From Spiroplasma_E ixodetis_B (GTDB lineage Bacteria > Bacillota_I > Bacilli_A > Mycoplasmatales > VBWQ01): a stretch of 64,000 nt of DNA. How positions within the stretch are numbered: position 1 is the first letter of the stretch; each line of letters opens with the position of its first letter. Shown piece by piece: positions 54,624 to 64,000 of the stretch. Position numbers and translations under genes: made by a program. The DNA is taken from positions 806,001 through 870,000 of the forward strand of contig NZ_AP028955.1 in NCBI RefSeq assembly GCF_040369795.1, in the 5' to 3' direction. Under the pieces are notes generated by a model, which did no database searches, was not told the DNA's origin, and saw only the letters and a list, made by a program, of their open reading frames with translations.

Positions 54624-55545
54624 ATTATATGCCAAAGGCATGACTTTATCAGATATTAGAATGCAGTTACAAGAGTTATATCATGGTGCTGATATTAGTG
54701 AAAGTGTTATTAGCCAAATTACTGATGATGTTATTGATGATGTTAAAGCATGACAAAATCGGCCATTAGAAAGTGTTTATCCGATTGTTTATTTTGATTG
54801 TATAGTAGTTAAAGTACGACAAGATAAAAGCATTATTAACAAATCAGTTTATATAGCACTAGGAGTTGATTTAGAAGGTAAAAAAGATGTTTTAGGTTTA
54901 TGAATTAGTGAAAATGAATGTTCTAAGTTTTGATTATCTAATTTCACAGAAATGAAAAATCGAGGCTTAAATGATATTCTTATTGCTTGTAGTGACAATT
55001 TAACAGGAATGTCAGAAGCAATACAATCAGTTTATCCTAAAACCGAACATCAATTATGCATAGTTAATCAAATTAGAAATAGTTTAAAATATGTTTCATA
55101 CAAACATAGAAAATCACTAGTTACAGATTTAAAACCAATTTATAGTGCATGTAGTGAAGAACAAGCAATGCAAGCTTTAGAATCTTTTGAAAGTAAATTA
55201 AATAAACAATATCCTCAAATTGCTAAATCATGATATAAAAATTAAGATAATTTAATGGTTTTTATTAGTTATCCTGCAGAAATCAAAAGAGTGATTTATA
55301 CAACAAATGCTATTGAATCTATTAATAGTCAATTACGAAAAGTTATTAGAAATAAAAAAGTTTTTCCAAATGATATGGCAGTTTTTAAAATATTTTACTT
55401 AGCAATTGAAAATATAACAAAAAAATAAACAATGCCCATTCAAAATTGAAATACAGCAATTGCTCATTTTATGATAAAATTTGAAGATAGAATTAATCTA
55501 AACTAGTAACTTTGTAAAAAGATACACAGATTTTTAAAAAGCCTC
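54624..55545 (+). mobile_element. IS256-like 3' part, several stops
   Basis: From LYAKGMTLSD to GCCTC. Three TGA-Trp codons of other copies are TTA or TAA here (ESKLNKQ, KN*DN, KK*TMP), signs of older decay. Confidence 0.85.
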
Positions 55546-55974
55546 CCATCAAATCTTCTTTGTCTTTTTGCAACTATTACTGGCTCAAAATTACTATTAC
55601 GATCTCGTGGTACATTAATCTCAATTTTACCTTATTGAGTTATTAATTTTTTTGAACTTATACCATTGCGAGCATTATCGCTATTATTATGTTGATTTTT
55701 TTAGTATCCTAAATAATTTTGCAGTTCAGAATTAAACATTTTTTCAACTAATCTTTTTGTTAATTCTTTATATAAACCTCCCTCTTTAAAAACTGTTGTT
55801 AAATCTTCAGTATTTTCTAGTAATAAATCTACTACTTTTGATATTGGAACATTATTATTAATATTTTGTTTTTTAGACATAAGTAACTCACTCTTTCTAG
55901 TTATTTAATTTTATTTACTAGAATTAATTAAACATAGTTATTTTTGTAAGTTACACAGATTACTAAACATTACC
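55546..55974 (-). mobile_element. IS256-like 5' part, inverted
   Basis: Left end at 55974, transposase start at 55878, with a stop in LGY*KNQ (TTAGTATCC). It meets the right end of the previous fragment with no spacer. Confidence 0.85.
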
Positions 55975-56040
55975 GCAACTATTAAAAAAGCTATTGATTT
56001 TGTTTTTCAAGATATGAGTAAACATTACTTTAGTTAGCTA
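55975..56040 (+). mobile_element. IS630-like right-end scrap
   Basis: The last 66 bp (KAIDFVFQDMSKHYFS and the terminal repeat), abutting an IS1595 end at TA. Confidence 0.8.
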
Positions 56041-56060
56041 TACATGTGGGGATAATTTCC
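56041..56060. mobile_element. IS1595-like terminal repeat scrap
   Basis: Only the 20-bp terminal repeat TACATGTGGGGATAATTTCC remains, followed by the associated palindrome. Confidence 0.75.
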
Positions 56061-56066
56061 TAGATA

Positions 56067-56125
56067 GGCTTTTATCTCCATTTATGTGATAAAATTTAAA
56101 AATAGTACATAAAGGGATAAAAACC
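56067..56125. repeat. IS1595-associated palindrome
   Basis: Same sequence and spacing as at 31687, with the distal arm ending AAAACCC instead of AAAAGCC. It lies just beyond the 3' end of copA, where it may serve as its terminator. Confidence 0.75.
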
Positions 56126-56137
56126 CTTATATATTAT

Positions 56138-58435
56138 CTAATATTTATATTTTCTTCATTTAAAAATTAATGAATTTCCAACAACAGTTATATCAGAAAG
56201 AGCCATTGCAATTGCAGCCAACGGTGGAATAATAAATCCGGCAGCAGCTAATGGAATAATGATAATATTATAACTAAATGCTCAAATAAAATTCATTCAA
56301 ATATTATTTTTAGTTTTTTTAGTTAAAACAATAGCCTTATAAACAATACTAATATCATTATCAAGAATAGTAATATCACCAATTTTTTTAGCAATATCAC
56401 TGCCAGAGCCCATTGCAATTGCTAAATCAGATTGTTCTAAGGCAATAACATCATTAATACCATCACCAACAAACGTTACTTTTTTACCTTTTGCTTGTAA
56501 ATCAGCAACAATTTGTGATTTACCTTGTGGTGTAACATTAGCGAAGTATGTTTCTATCCCAACACGATTAGCAATAGCAAGTGTTTGTGATTCATTATCA
56601 CCACTAATTAAAATAACCTCAATTCCCTTTTTTTTAACTTTTTCAATTGTTAATAATGCATTTGTTTGTAATTCATCTTCTAAAATAAAAATATTAGTAA
56701 CAACTTTATTAATTGCCAATGCCAATACTTTCTGGCTAGGAGTAACTGTTTCAAAGTCAAATGTTTTTAGAAATGGACTAAATGGCATTTTTGCTTTTTG
56801 TAAATTTTCAAGTGATGAAATTTGTAATTCTTCAGTTTGATATTTTGCTTTAATACCAAAACTAATTTGTTCTTTAACCTCGGTAATTGTCAATGATTGT
56901 CTAACATTATTAGTATTAGAATATAAAGAAAAAGCTAAAGCCAAAGGATGTGTTGAATGCTTTTCCATAGCAATTGCCTTATTAACATGTTTTTCTTGAC
57001 CATAAATTTTAGTAATAACCAAATTACCAGTAGTTAATGTTCCTGTTTTATCAAAACAAATGGTATCAATCTTAGTAATTTTTTCAAAAGCACTAGCCTT
57101 ATTATAAATGATTCCTATTTTTGCTGCTTTATTAATTCCAACAGCAACTGCTAATGGTGTTGCAATTCCTAATGCACAAGGACAAGCAATTATTAAAGTT
57201 GCAATTGCAATTTCTAATGATTCTTGCACACCATTACCTACTGCAAAATAACGAATAAGAAAAACTAAAATGGCAATTAAAATAACAGTTGGTGTAAATC
57301 ACCCAGAAATTTTATCAGCCAATTTTTGTAATTTTGGTTTCTGAGATTGTGCATCTTCAACTGCCTTAATAATACTTGCTAATACTGTGTATTTACCAAT
57401 TTTAGTTGCTTTCATCCTAAAACTATCACCAACATTATTAGTTCCAACAATTAAATTTTGGTTAACTTTTTTCGTAATAACTTGCGATTCACCAGTTAAC
57501 ATTGATTCATTAATAAATGCTTCTTCACTAATTAATTGACCATCAGTAGGAATATTTTCACCTTTTCGAATAATTAAAATATCATTTAATTGTACATCTT
57601 CAATATTAATAAAAGTTTCTGTTTTGGTATTATAATCATATTTTAAGATTGATTTTGGCTTTAATGACATTAAACTTTCTAAGCCGCTAGTAGCCCTTTT
57701 CTGTGCAACAGCACTAATTAAATCACCAAGTAAAACAATCATAATAATTGAAGCACTAACTTCAAAATATAAGTGTTTGGTTTTATTAATTATCATTAAA
57801 TAAATAGAAAAAATAAATGCCGTTGTTGTTCCTAGTGCTAATAAAGTATGCATACCAGGTCATTTTTGTTTAATTAATTCTTGATAAATACCAATATAAA
57901 ATTTACGACCAAAATAAAATTGAATTGGAATTGCTAGTTCAAGTTGAACATAAGGATTACGTAAACTATCAAAAAATGAAGTATTAGGTATCATAATTAA
58001 TAATAATGGTAGTAACAATATTCAACCAATAATAAGTTCAATTAAATCACGTAATTTAACATTATGTTGATGATTATGATGTTGTTCTGACATATGAGAT
58101 TGATGTTGTTCACTACTATGACTATGACTACTATGATCATCTGTAATATCTTTCATATCAACTTGGTGACTCGTTTTTATATCTTTAATCTCAGTTTCAA
58201 ACTTACAAATTTTATATCCTAAATGATGCATTGCTTTTTTAATTTTTTTTTCATTTCAAAACTTAGGATCATAACTAAATTGTGCTTTTTTAGTAGCAAA
58301 ATTGATACTAACAGTAATACCATCTTCTTTAGTAAAATGTCTTTCGATGACACTAGCACAAGAGGTACATGAAACATCTGACAGTACTGCTCTACTAATA
58401 ACAAAATTATCATTTATATCACTTGTATTATTCAT
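56138..58435 (-). CDS. copA: Copper-type P1B ATPase with His-rich linker
   Basis: A 765-residue heavy-metal pump. N-terminal HMA domain with CTSC (C23, C26). A His-rich linker carries nine His between residues 101 and 124. Then come membrane helices, the actuator domain with MLTGESQ, the CPC ion site (C418-P-C420), phosphorylation motif DKTGTLT (Asp462), HP motif in STHPLALA, and GDGINDVIAL. The last helices have YNIIIIPLAAAGFIIPPLAAIAMALSD. The CPC, YN and Met-x-x-Ser features indicate Cu(I)/Ag(I) export. The family motif usually ends MxxSS, here MALSD. The frame uses many TGA codons and is unbroken. Start at 58435 behind GAGGAG. No CopY/CsoR-like regulator is adjacent. Confidence 0.93.
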
Positions 58436-58548
58436 ATTAACTTCATCTCCTCAAATTTTAATATTTTAATCTTTTCTATTATTTTTTAACACACAATATA
58501 CACAAAAATAAATTATACACATTTTAATGTTAAAAAATATTAAAAACA

Positions 58549-58581
58549 ATAAATACCCAATAACATGATTGGGTATTTATT
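58549..58581 (-). terminator. Terminator of the gene at 58640
   Basis: 14-bp arms AATAAATACCCAAT/ATTGGGTATTTATT around a short loop, followed in the minus direction by a T-rich run. Confidence 0.8.
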
Positions 58582-58639
58582 ACCTTAAAAAGTAATATAT
58601 TTATATTATAACATAGACTACCTTAAATCTAAAAATTAA

Positions 58640-59095
58640 TTATAAACCGGCCATTTTCTTTGGTTCTATTTTTACTTCAATTTGTGAATCTATATTATTT
58701 ATAGCGGTTTTTTTATCTGCAAACTTATCATTGTCAACTTCAATTTGTCTTCTTTGTTTTTCATCAAATTTTTTTGCTGCATCTATGCCAAAAATAATAG
58801 CACCACCAATAGCAGCAGCAGTTATAATATCAGCTTCTAATTGTTCTTCAGAACGGTTACTAACAGCACTGACACCGCCCGCAACATTAGCAGCAACTAA
58901 ACCGCTCATTTGAGCAATAGGATTAATATACAAAGCACCAACAGCACTACCAGTAGCAACACCTTTAGTCACTTTTATAATTTTTGCGGTTGTTCGATGT
59001 TTTGTTTTAAATTCTTTTCATTTTGTAGGTTTTTGTTCTACATTTTCTTCTGATTTTGCTTCAAGATTTTGTAAAATTTCATTTTTTATAGGCAT
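58640..59095 (-). CDS. Hypothetical Gly/Ala-rich membrane-associated protein (151 aa)
   Basis: Starts MPIKNEILQNLEAKSEENVE after GGAAG. A basic segment (TKWKEFKTKHRTTAKIIK) precedes a Gly/Ala-rich hydrophobic stretch (TKGVATGSAVGALYINPIAQ... to VSAVS, about 46-80) and a second one (IITAAAIGGAIIFGI). The C-terminus is charged (IEVKIEPKKMAGL). The two small-residue helices look like a hairpin that could insert in the membrane. No family is recognised. It is a single gene bounded by terminators on both sides. Confidence 0.75.
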
Positions 59096-59121
59096 TTCTT
59101 TTAATCTTCCTTTCAAATAAA

Positions 59122-59152
59122 AACTCATTAATTTTGATAAAAATTAATGAGT
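59122..59152 (-). terminator. Intrinsic terminator downstream of ysxC
   Basis: Arms AACTCATTAATTTT/AAAATTAATGAGTT, almost perfect, with a 3-nt loop. Confidence 0.75.
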
Positions 59153-59276
59153 TAAAAACTTATATTAAGTTTAATTATTATTATATTCTATTCTATACTG
59201 AATATTGATATTTTTAATAAATATATACATATAAAAAAACTTTTATCTTTTTTTTATAGCAACAAATATTATACTG

Positions 59277-59891
59277 TTAAGTTTCTAATTCAACTTCATC
59301 AGTATTAACATCATCTGCTAATTTACTAATTACTAAATCAATTCCTTGTTTACTAATACTAGAAAATAAAATAATAGGAGTATTAGTACTAAGTTTTAAA
59401 GTTGATAATATTAATTTTTTCTTTTTTACTAATTGACTATTTTTAACTTTATCAACTTTAGTAGCGATTAAATGAATTTTTAAATGATAATGTTGTAAAT
59501 ATTCCAACATATCAATATCATCTTTACTGGGTGCATGTCTTAAATCTAATAATAAAAAAACTGCTTTTAAATTTTTTCGTGACTGAAAATATTCATCCAT
59601 CATTGTCGCAAATTGGATTTTTTTTTCATTTGATACTTTAGCAAAACCATAGCCAGGAACATCAACAAAGCGACAAATATTATTATTAATTGTAAAAAAA
59701 TTTAGCATTTGTGTTTTACCAGGTGTTTGTGAAACTCTAGCTAACTTACCATTATTACAAATTGTATTTAAAAATGTTGATTTACCAACATTACTGCGAC
59801 CAACAAAACAAAATTCAGGAATTTCATCCTGCGGCCATTGTTCTTCTTTAATAGCGCTAGTTAAAAATTGTGCTTGCTTAATTCGTTCCAT
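59277..59891 (-). CDS. ysxC: Ribosome-biogenesis GTPase YsxC/EngB
   Basis: A 204-residue TrmE-Era-like GTPase needed for late 50S assembly. G1 GRSNVGKSTFLN (residues 31-42), G2 in QTPGKTQ, G3 DVPGYGFAKVS, G4 TKVDK, and G5 in LFSSISKQGID. Length and order match the family. AAGAGGTAAAAA precedes the ATG. Transcribed alone. Confidence 0.95.
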   Translation of the reverse strand: MERIKQAQFLTSAIKEEQWPQDEIPEFCFVGRSNVGKSTFLNTICNNGKLARVSQTPGKTQMLNFFTINNNICRFVDVPGYGFAKVSNEKKIQFATMMDEYFQSRKNLKAVFLLLDLRHAPSKDDIDMLEYLQHYHLKIHLIATKVDKVKNSQLVKKKKLILSTLKLSTNTPIILFSSISKQGIDLVISKLADDVNTDEVELET

Positions 59892-59959
59892 TTTTTACCT
59901 CTTATTCAAAAATATATTATAGTCAATAGTTAAGATTTAAACTAATTATTATTTATTAT

Positions 59960-60018
59960 GGCTTTTATCTCTTTATGCACTATTTTTAAATTTTATCACA
60001 TAAATGGAGATAAAAGCC
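59960..60018. repeat. IS1595-associated palindrome
   Basis: GGCTTTTATCTCTTTATGC and its partner, 8 bp outside an IS1595-like end, as at 50992. Confidence 0.75.
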
Positions 60019-60025
60019 TATCTAG

Positions 60026-62051
60026 TAAATTATCCCCACATGTATCTAAATCAAACACAAAATTATAGTTTCAAAACTAGGTATCTTATTTAATTTATAT
60101 GCAGCTTCTTTTGCATATAAATGAATATTGTGTTTTGAAACTTTTATGTGTTTTCGGAAAGTTCGTCGGATGTGTTTTCATGCAGATTTAATCTGGTTTG
60201 TGTTTACACCTTTTGATGACGCATACCCAACTTCATGATTTACGATTTCATGTTTGTGATAGAAGTTTTTGAAAATTCCATATCCCTTCCAAGAATCCGT
60301 AAATAGACAACACCCAGTAGAAATGTGTTTCAATGCAAATCATAAAAGGTTTTTCTCATCTGCTTTTTTCAATAATTTCACAATTAGTTTGTTGCTGGTT
60401 TTCTCATAAACTCCAACAATCAAGGTTTTATTCAACAAGGATCTTCCTTGTTTTTTAAAACCTACATGTGAAAGATACATTTCATCCATCTGTGCTGTGC
60501 CATCATCAATAGACATATTCCGTAAATAAATTTTTTAAAAGTCAATTAATAATTTAAAATTTATTTTATAATTTCTTTATTAATAAATTAATAAGGTGTT
60601 GATAAAAATGAATTTTGAAAATTTAAAAAAATTAAAAAATGAACAATTTTATAGATATTTTGGTATAAAACGTTTTCATTTTGATGAAATGTTAACAAAA
60701 TTAATTGAAATAGAAAATTTAAAAAAACTAAAGGTAGAAAATATAAACTTTCAGTTGAAGAAAGATTGATGATGACTTTAGTATACTGAAAAGAATATTA
60801 TACTTTTTTCCAAATGAGTATTAAATATAAAATGAGTGCATCAAGTTGTTTTCGAAATATTACTTGAGTAGAAAATAAACTTAGTGATGACAAAGATTAT
60901 CAGTTTTTAAAAACAAAATATAAATCAAAAATTGATAAAAAACAAGAATATTTAAATGAATTTCAATTTTATTTAATTGATTCAACTGAAATTGAAAGAC
61001 CAACTAAAAAAAACTACAGTTAGAATATTTTTCTGGTAAAAGTTGAATGTTTTCTATAAAATTTCAAATTATATATGACTTTTTTAATAAAAAAATTGTT
61101 GATATTTTTGCTGATAATGGAAAAGTACATGATTTTCAAATATTAAAAAATTCAAATCTTGAATTTTCAGAAAAAACAATAATTATTGGTGATTTGGGAT
61201 ATCAAGGAATACAAAATATTTATAAAAATACTATATTACCAATTAAAAAAACTAAAAATAAAAAATTAACTAAACAAGAAAAAATCTACAATAAAATTAT
61301 TTCAAAAATTAGAATTAAAGTTGAACATGTTTTTGCTTGATTAAAAAGATTCAAAATTTTAATAAATAAATGTAGAAAAAGTATATTTAGACTTATGTAC
61401 TTAAGATTTAACTTACTTTGTGAAATTTTTAATAAAACAAAACCATTAAAATAAAAAAATATTAAAAATATTTTTTTAAAAATTTAAATTTTTATCAAGT
61501 TAATATAAAAATAATATTAACAATTTTTGTGTTTGAAATATAAATTTATTTTTAAAGTATTTTTTTTAAAAATATTAACTTCTATAATTATTAACACTAA
61601 AAAATTTATAAATATTATTATTGACAATTGATTAAATTGATTTACGGAATATGTCTAATGAGCCCTGCATCTTGATTCCGAATTATAGTTCTGATTTCAT
61701 GACCCATTCTTCAAGCTGTTTTATATGTCACACCCAATTCCCTTGCAACATTTGTTGATGGGATGCCATGCTTTGTGTTTATTCATCTAAAGATGAGATA
61801 AAACCAAGATGTCAAAGGTGTTTGTGACTTGTGAAAAATGGTGTCATGAAGAATAAGATGTTTGATGACATTTCAAACATCTTATTCTTCATAAATCAGA
61901 AACATTAAAAATAGAAGAAGCACGCCTGATACATTTCATTACTTTCAACTTCGCTATATATTTCAAACAATCGTTTTCATTTTGAAATATGCTATTGAAT
62001 TCATTTCAATTCATTTTTTCCTCCACACTAGTACATGTGGGGATAATTTTC
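60026..62051 (-). mobile_element. IS1595-like element, split by IS5
   Basis: Segments 60026-60510 and 61657-62051. The IS5 insertion duplicated AAT within ATCATCAATGA. The Trp codon after LFTDS is intact here (TTCCAAGAATCC), but the transposase has other substitutions and a duplicated ATGTTTGATGACATTTCAAA region near 61855. Confidence 0.88.
60511..61656 (+). mobile_element. IS5-like element, ORF1 frameshifted
   Basis: 1146 bp, both inverted repeats, AAT on both sides. One A is missing in the ENLKK tract, and one IE pair plus a Glu codon is deleted in DSTEIERPT. ORF2 is open. Confidence 0.9.
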
Positions 62052-62060
62052 TTTATTATT

Positions 62061-62261
62061 TTAATTTTTATTAATATTAATAAAATTAGTAAAATAAATA
62101 TTATCTAATGGTAATATACCAAAACTAAAAAATAATGCAGCCAAAATGATAACACCAACAATAATACAAATAGCACGTCATTTTATAATTTTAAATAATA
62201 ACATAAAACTAATAATAGCAATAGCTATTATAATAATACTAACTATTACAAATGTATTCAT
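62061..62261 (-). CDS. Small two-helix membrane protein (66 aa)
   Basis: MNTFVIVSIIIIAIAIISFMLLF, a short basic turn (KIIKWRA), then ICIIVGVIILAALFFSFGIL and a polar tail. AAGAGGTAAAC precedes the ATG, a good ribosome binding site, so it is probably a real gene despite its size. Divergent from the mgtA-like gene, 178 bp away. Function unknown; the C-terminal end abuts an IS1595 end, with the stop codon 10 bp inside the flank. Confidence 0.6.
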
Positions 62262-62439
62262 GTTTACCTCTTATTATTTTAATTATTAAAGTAACACGTA
62301 ACATTAATTAATAATAACATAAAATAAATTCTAATATTTTATAGTAATCATCTTTTTCTTAAAATTATATAAATTAAAAAAAGTTATCTTTTTAAAGAGA
62401 AACATGTTAAAATGTCAAAGGATAAAGGAGAGTGATATC

Positions 62440-62574
62440 ATGACTGACAGCGATTACATTTATAATAAGAAAAATAATACTAATTTAAAAATTAGTAATT
62501 TTAAAAGTGTACTTTTAAATAAAGATTCAGTCAAATATTCTCCTATTATTTTTACTAAAAAAATATTTTTTTAG
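62440..62574 (+). CDS. 44-residue leader ORF before the mgtA-like gene
   Basis: MTDSDYIYNKKNNTNLKISN... has a consensus ribosome binding site (AAAGGAG, 9 bp before ATG) but no recognisable domain. It ends 69 bp before the ATPase gene. It could be an independent microprotein or a leader peptide whose translation affects the hairpins downstream. Confidence 0.5.
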   Translation: MTDSDYIYNKKNNTNLKISNFKSVLLNKDSVKYSPIIFTKKIFF

Positions 62575-62595
62575 CGTGTTAATAAATTTCTAAAC

Positions 62596-62633
62596 CCTTA
62601 TTTAAAAGTCTTAAAATAAGAAAAATAAGGAGG
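62596..62633 (+). promoter_or_regulatory. Possible SD-sequestering hairpin
   Basis: CCTTATTT (62596-62603) can pair with AAATAAGG (62623-62630), which includes the first bases of the Shine-Dalgarno AAGGAGG (62627-62633). The same segment can alternatively pair with AAATAAG at 62614-62620, leaving the Shine-Dalgarno free. These are mutually exclusive structures. Confidence 0.4.
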
Positions 62634-62643
62634 TAAAGAAATT

Positions 62644-63018
62644 ATGAAGATTTTTTTAAACAAAATTTATTTTAAATTACAATTTAGTTTTAAAAAACCA
62701 TTAGTTTACACAAATGGTGATTATATTAAACAAATTGCACATTTTAACCAAAAACAATTACTAAAAAAATTAGATTTACATAATTTTGGTTTTAAAACAG
62801 ACAAAATTGAAATAAGAAGAAAAAAATATGGTATTAATACTTTAAAAAATACAAAATTTAATTGAATTTTAGAATTTTTAAAATGATATTTTGGACCATT
62901 CAATATAATTTTAGCAATTATTACTATCTATAATTTATTCTCATATTTTACAACAAATGATACTTCAATTTATTCATTGGTTGCCACTATTATTGTTGGA
63001 ACTATGATTTTATTAAGT
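62644..63018 (+). pseudogene. MgtA-like cation P-type ATPase, cut by IS5
   Basis: The N-terminal 125 codons only. After a basic start, the cation-ATPase N-domain reads LDLHNFGFKTDKIEIRRKKYGINTL. It leads into the first membrane helices (NWILEFLKWYFGPFNIILAIITIYNLF and SLVATIIVGTMILLS). The sequence FL-x-x-(Y/F)FGPFNI is characteristic of MgtA/P3-type magnesium ATPases. IS5 begins at 63019, and all catalytic domains are absent from the window. The ribosome binding site is AAGGAGG. Confidence 0.75.
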
Positions 63019-63704
63019 AGACATATTACGTAAATAAATTTAATCAATTATCAATAATAATATTTATAAATTTTTTAGTGTTAATAATTATAGAAGTTAA
63101 TATTTTTAAAAAAATACTTTAAAAATAAATTTATATTTCAAACACAAAAATTGTTAATATTATTTTTATATTAACTTGATAAAAATTTAAATTTTTAAAA
63201 AAATATTTTTAATATTTTTTTATTTTAATGGTTTTGTTTTATTAAAAATTTCACAAAGTAAGTTAAATCTTAAGTACATAAGTCTAAATATACTTTTTCT
63301 ACATTTATTTATTAAAATTTTGAATCTTTTTAATCAAGCAAAAACATGTTCAACTTTAATTCTAATTTTTGAAATAATTTTATTGTAGATTTTTTCTTGT
63401 TTAGTTAATTTTTTATTTTTAGTTTTTTTAATTGGTAATATAGTATTTTTATAAATATTTTGTATTCCTTGATATCCCAAATCACCAATAATTATTGTTT
63501 TTTCTGAAAATTCAAGATTTGAATTTTTTAATATTTGAAAATCATGTAATTTTCCATTATCAGCAAAAATATCAACAATTTTGTTATTAAAAAAGTCATA
63601 TATAATTTGAAATTTTATAGAAAACATTCAACTTTTACCAGAAAAATATTCTAACTGTAGTTTTTTTTAGTTGGTCTTTCAATTTCAATTTCAGTTGAAT
63701 CAAT
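63019..63704 (-). mobile_element. IS5-like 3' part
   Basis: A minus-strand copy with its right end at 63019 (inverted repeat has one change, TTACG for TTCCG). ORF2 is open. It is interrupted at DSTE by a second IS5 in opposite orientation; the preceding AAT equals the family's target duplication. Confidence 0.88.
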
Positions 63705-64000
63705 AGACATATTCCGTAAATAAATTTTTTAAAAGTCAATTAATAATTTAAAATTTATTTTATAATTTCTTTATTAATAAATTAATAAGGTGTTGATAAA
63801 AATGAATTTTGAAAATTTAAAAAAATTAAAAAATGAACAATTTTATAGATATTTTGGTATAAAATGTTTTCATTTTGATGAAATGTTAACAAAATTAATT
63901 GAAATAGAAAATTTAAAAAAACTAAAGGTAGAAAATATAAACTTTCAGTTGAAGAAAGATTGATGATGACTTTAGTATACTGAAAAGAATATTATACTTT
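63705..64000 (+). mobile_element. IS5-like 5' part, runs off the window
   Basis: The left inverted repeat and ORF1 start (ATG at 63802), with the same one-base deletion in the ENLKK tract as the 53.6 and 60.5 kb copies. The remainder lies beyond the window. Confidence 0.88.

Noticed and set aside
58219..58413. Leucine-rich minus-strand ORF MIILLLVEQYCQM
   Set aside because: Shadow frame over the HMA domain of copA; the copA frame is continuous through it.

Overview
The window reads as a Spiroplasma-type Mollicute chromosome. It is very AT-rich and has poly-A/T-rich spacers. TGA is read as Trp throughout conserved genes (dnaE, rnr, rsmB, rsgA, the OPA transporter, copA), and AGGAG-type ribosome binding sites are present. 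Orthologues of smpB, rnr, secG, dnaE, rsmB, prpC, prkC, rsgA, rpe, thiN, copA and ysxC are recognisable. The density of insertion sequences, most of them broken, suggests a host-associated symbiont genome in active decay; the species cannot be fixed from the window.

Roughly half of the sequence is IS DNA from five families. IS256-like elements are 1372 bp, with two uninterrupted, motif-complete transposase genes. IS5-like elements are 1153 bp, with two overlapping frames that need a -1 frameshift. IS630-like elements are 1011 bp with TA duplications. IS3-like elements are about 1.2 kb with orfA/orfB. IS1595-like elements are about 0.88 kb and travel with a ~60-bp palindrome. They are nested in one another up to three levels, so target duplications can be read directly (AAT for IS5, TA for IS630).

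Layout: 1-4.7 kb is an IS mosaic. 4.7-9.0 kb holds smpB, an unknown gene, a phosphoribosyltransferase-like gene, rnr and secG. 9.2-11.3 kb is a decayed gene plus IS remnants. 11.5-14.6 kb is dnaE. 14.7-21.5 kb is an IS mosaic. 21.6-22.4 kb is a tandem SemiSWEET pair. 22.5-27.7 kb is the rsmB-prpC-prkC-rsgA-rpe-thiN operon, its last gene destroyed. 27.7-31.7 kb is IS DNA around one unknown coiled-coil gene. 32.1-33.5 kb is an organophosphate:phosphate antiporter. 33.9-38.6 kb is a three-level IS nest. 38.6-41.5 kb is a phage-like cluster of very small genes (Cys-rich microproteins, RuvC-like resolvase, OB-fold protein), itself invaded by IS. 41.6-44.9 kb is a head-to-tail array of three IS256 copies. 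45.2-46.0 kb is tRNA-His and a DUF402 gene. 46.1-51.9 kb is an IS mosaic. 52.0-52.4 kb is an Asn-Glu-Lys-Leu tRNA operon. 52.7-53.6 kb is a broken secreted-protein gene. 56.1-59.9 kb holds copA, a membrane protein and ysxC. 62.1-63.0 kb is a small membrane protein and an mgtA-like gene cut by IS5, preceded by a short ORF and a possible SD-sequestering hairpin.

Functionally, the surviving host genes cover ribosome rescue and RNA turnover, replication, ribosome assembly, a PP2C/Ser-Thr-kinase pair, phosphosugar metabolism and metal handling. Many accessory genes (thiN, mgtA, secreted and phage-like proteins) have been lost to IS insertion, nonsense changes and homopolymer slippage.
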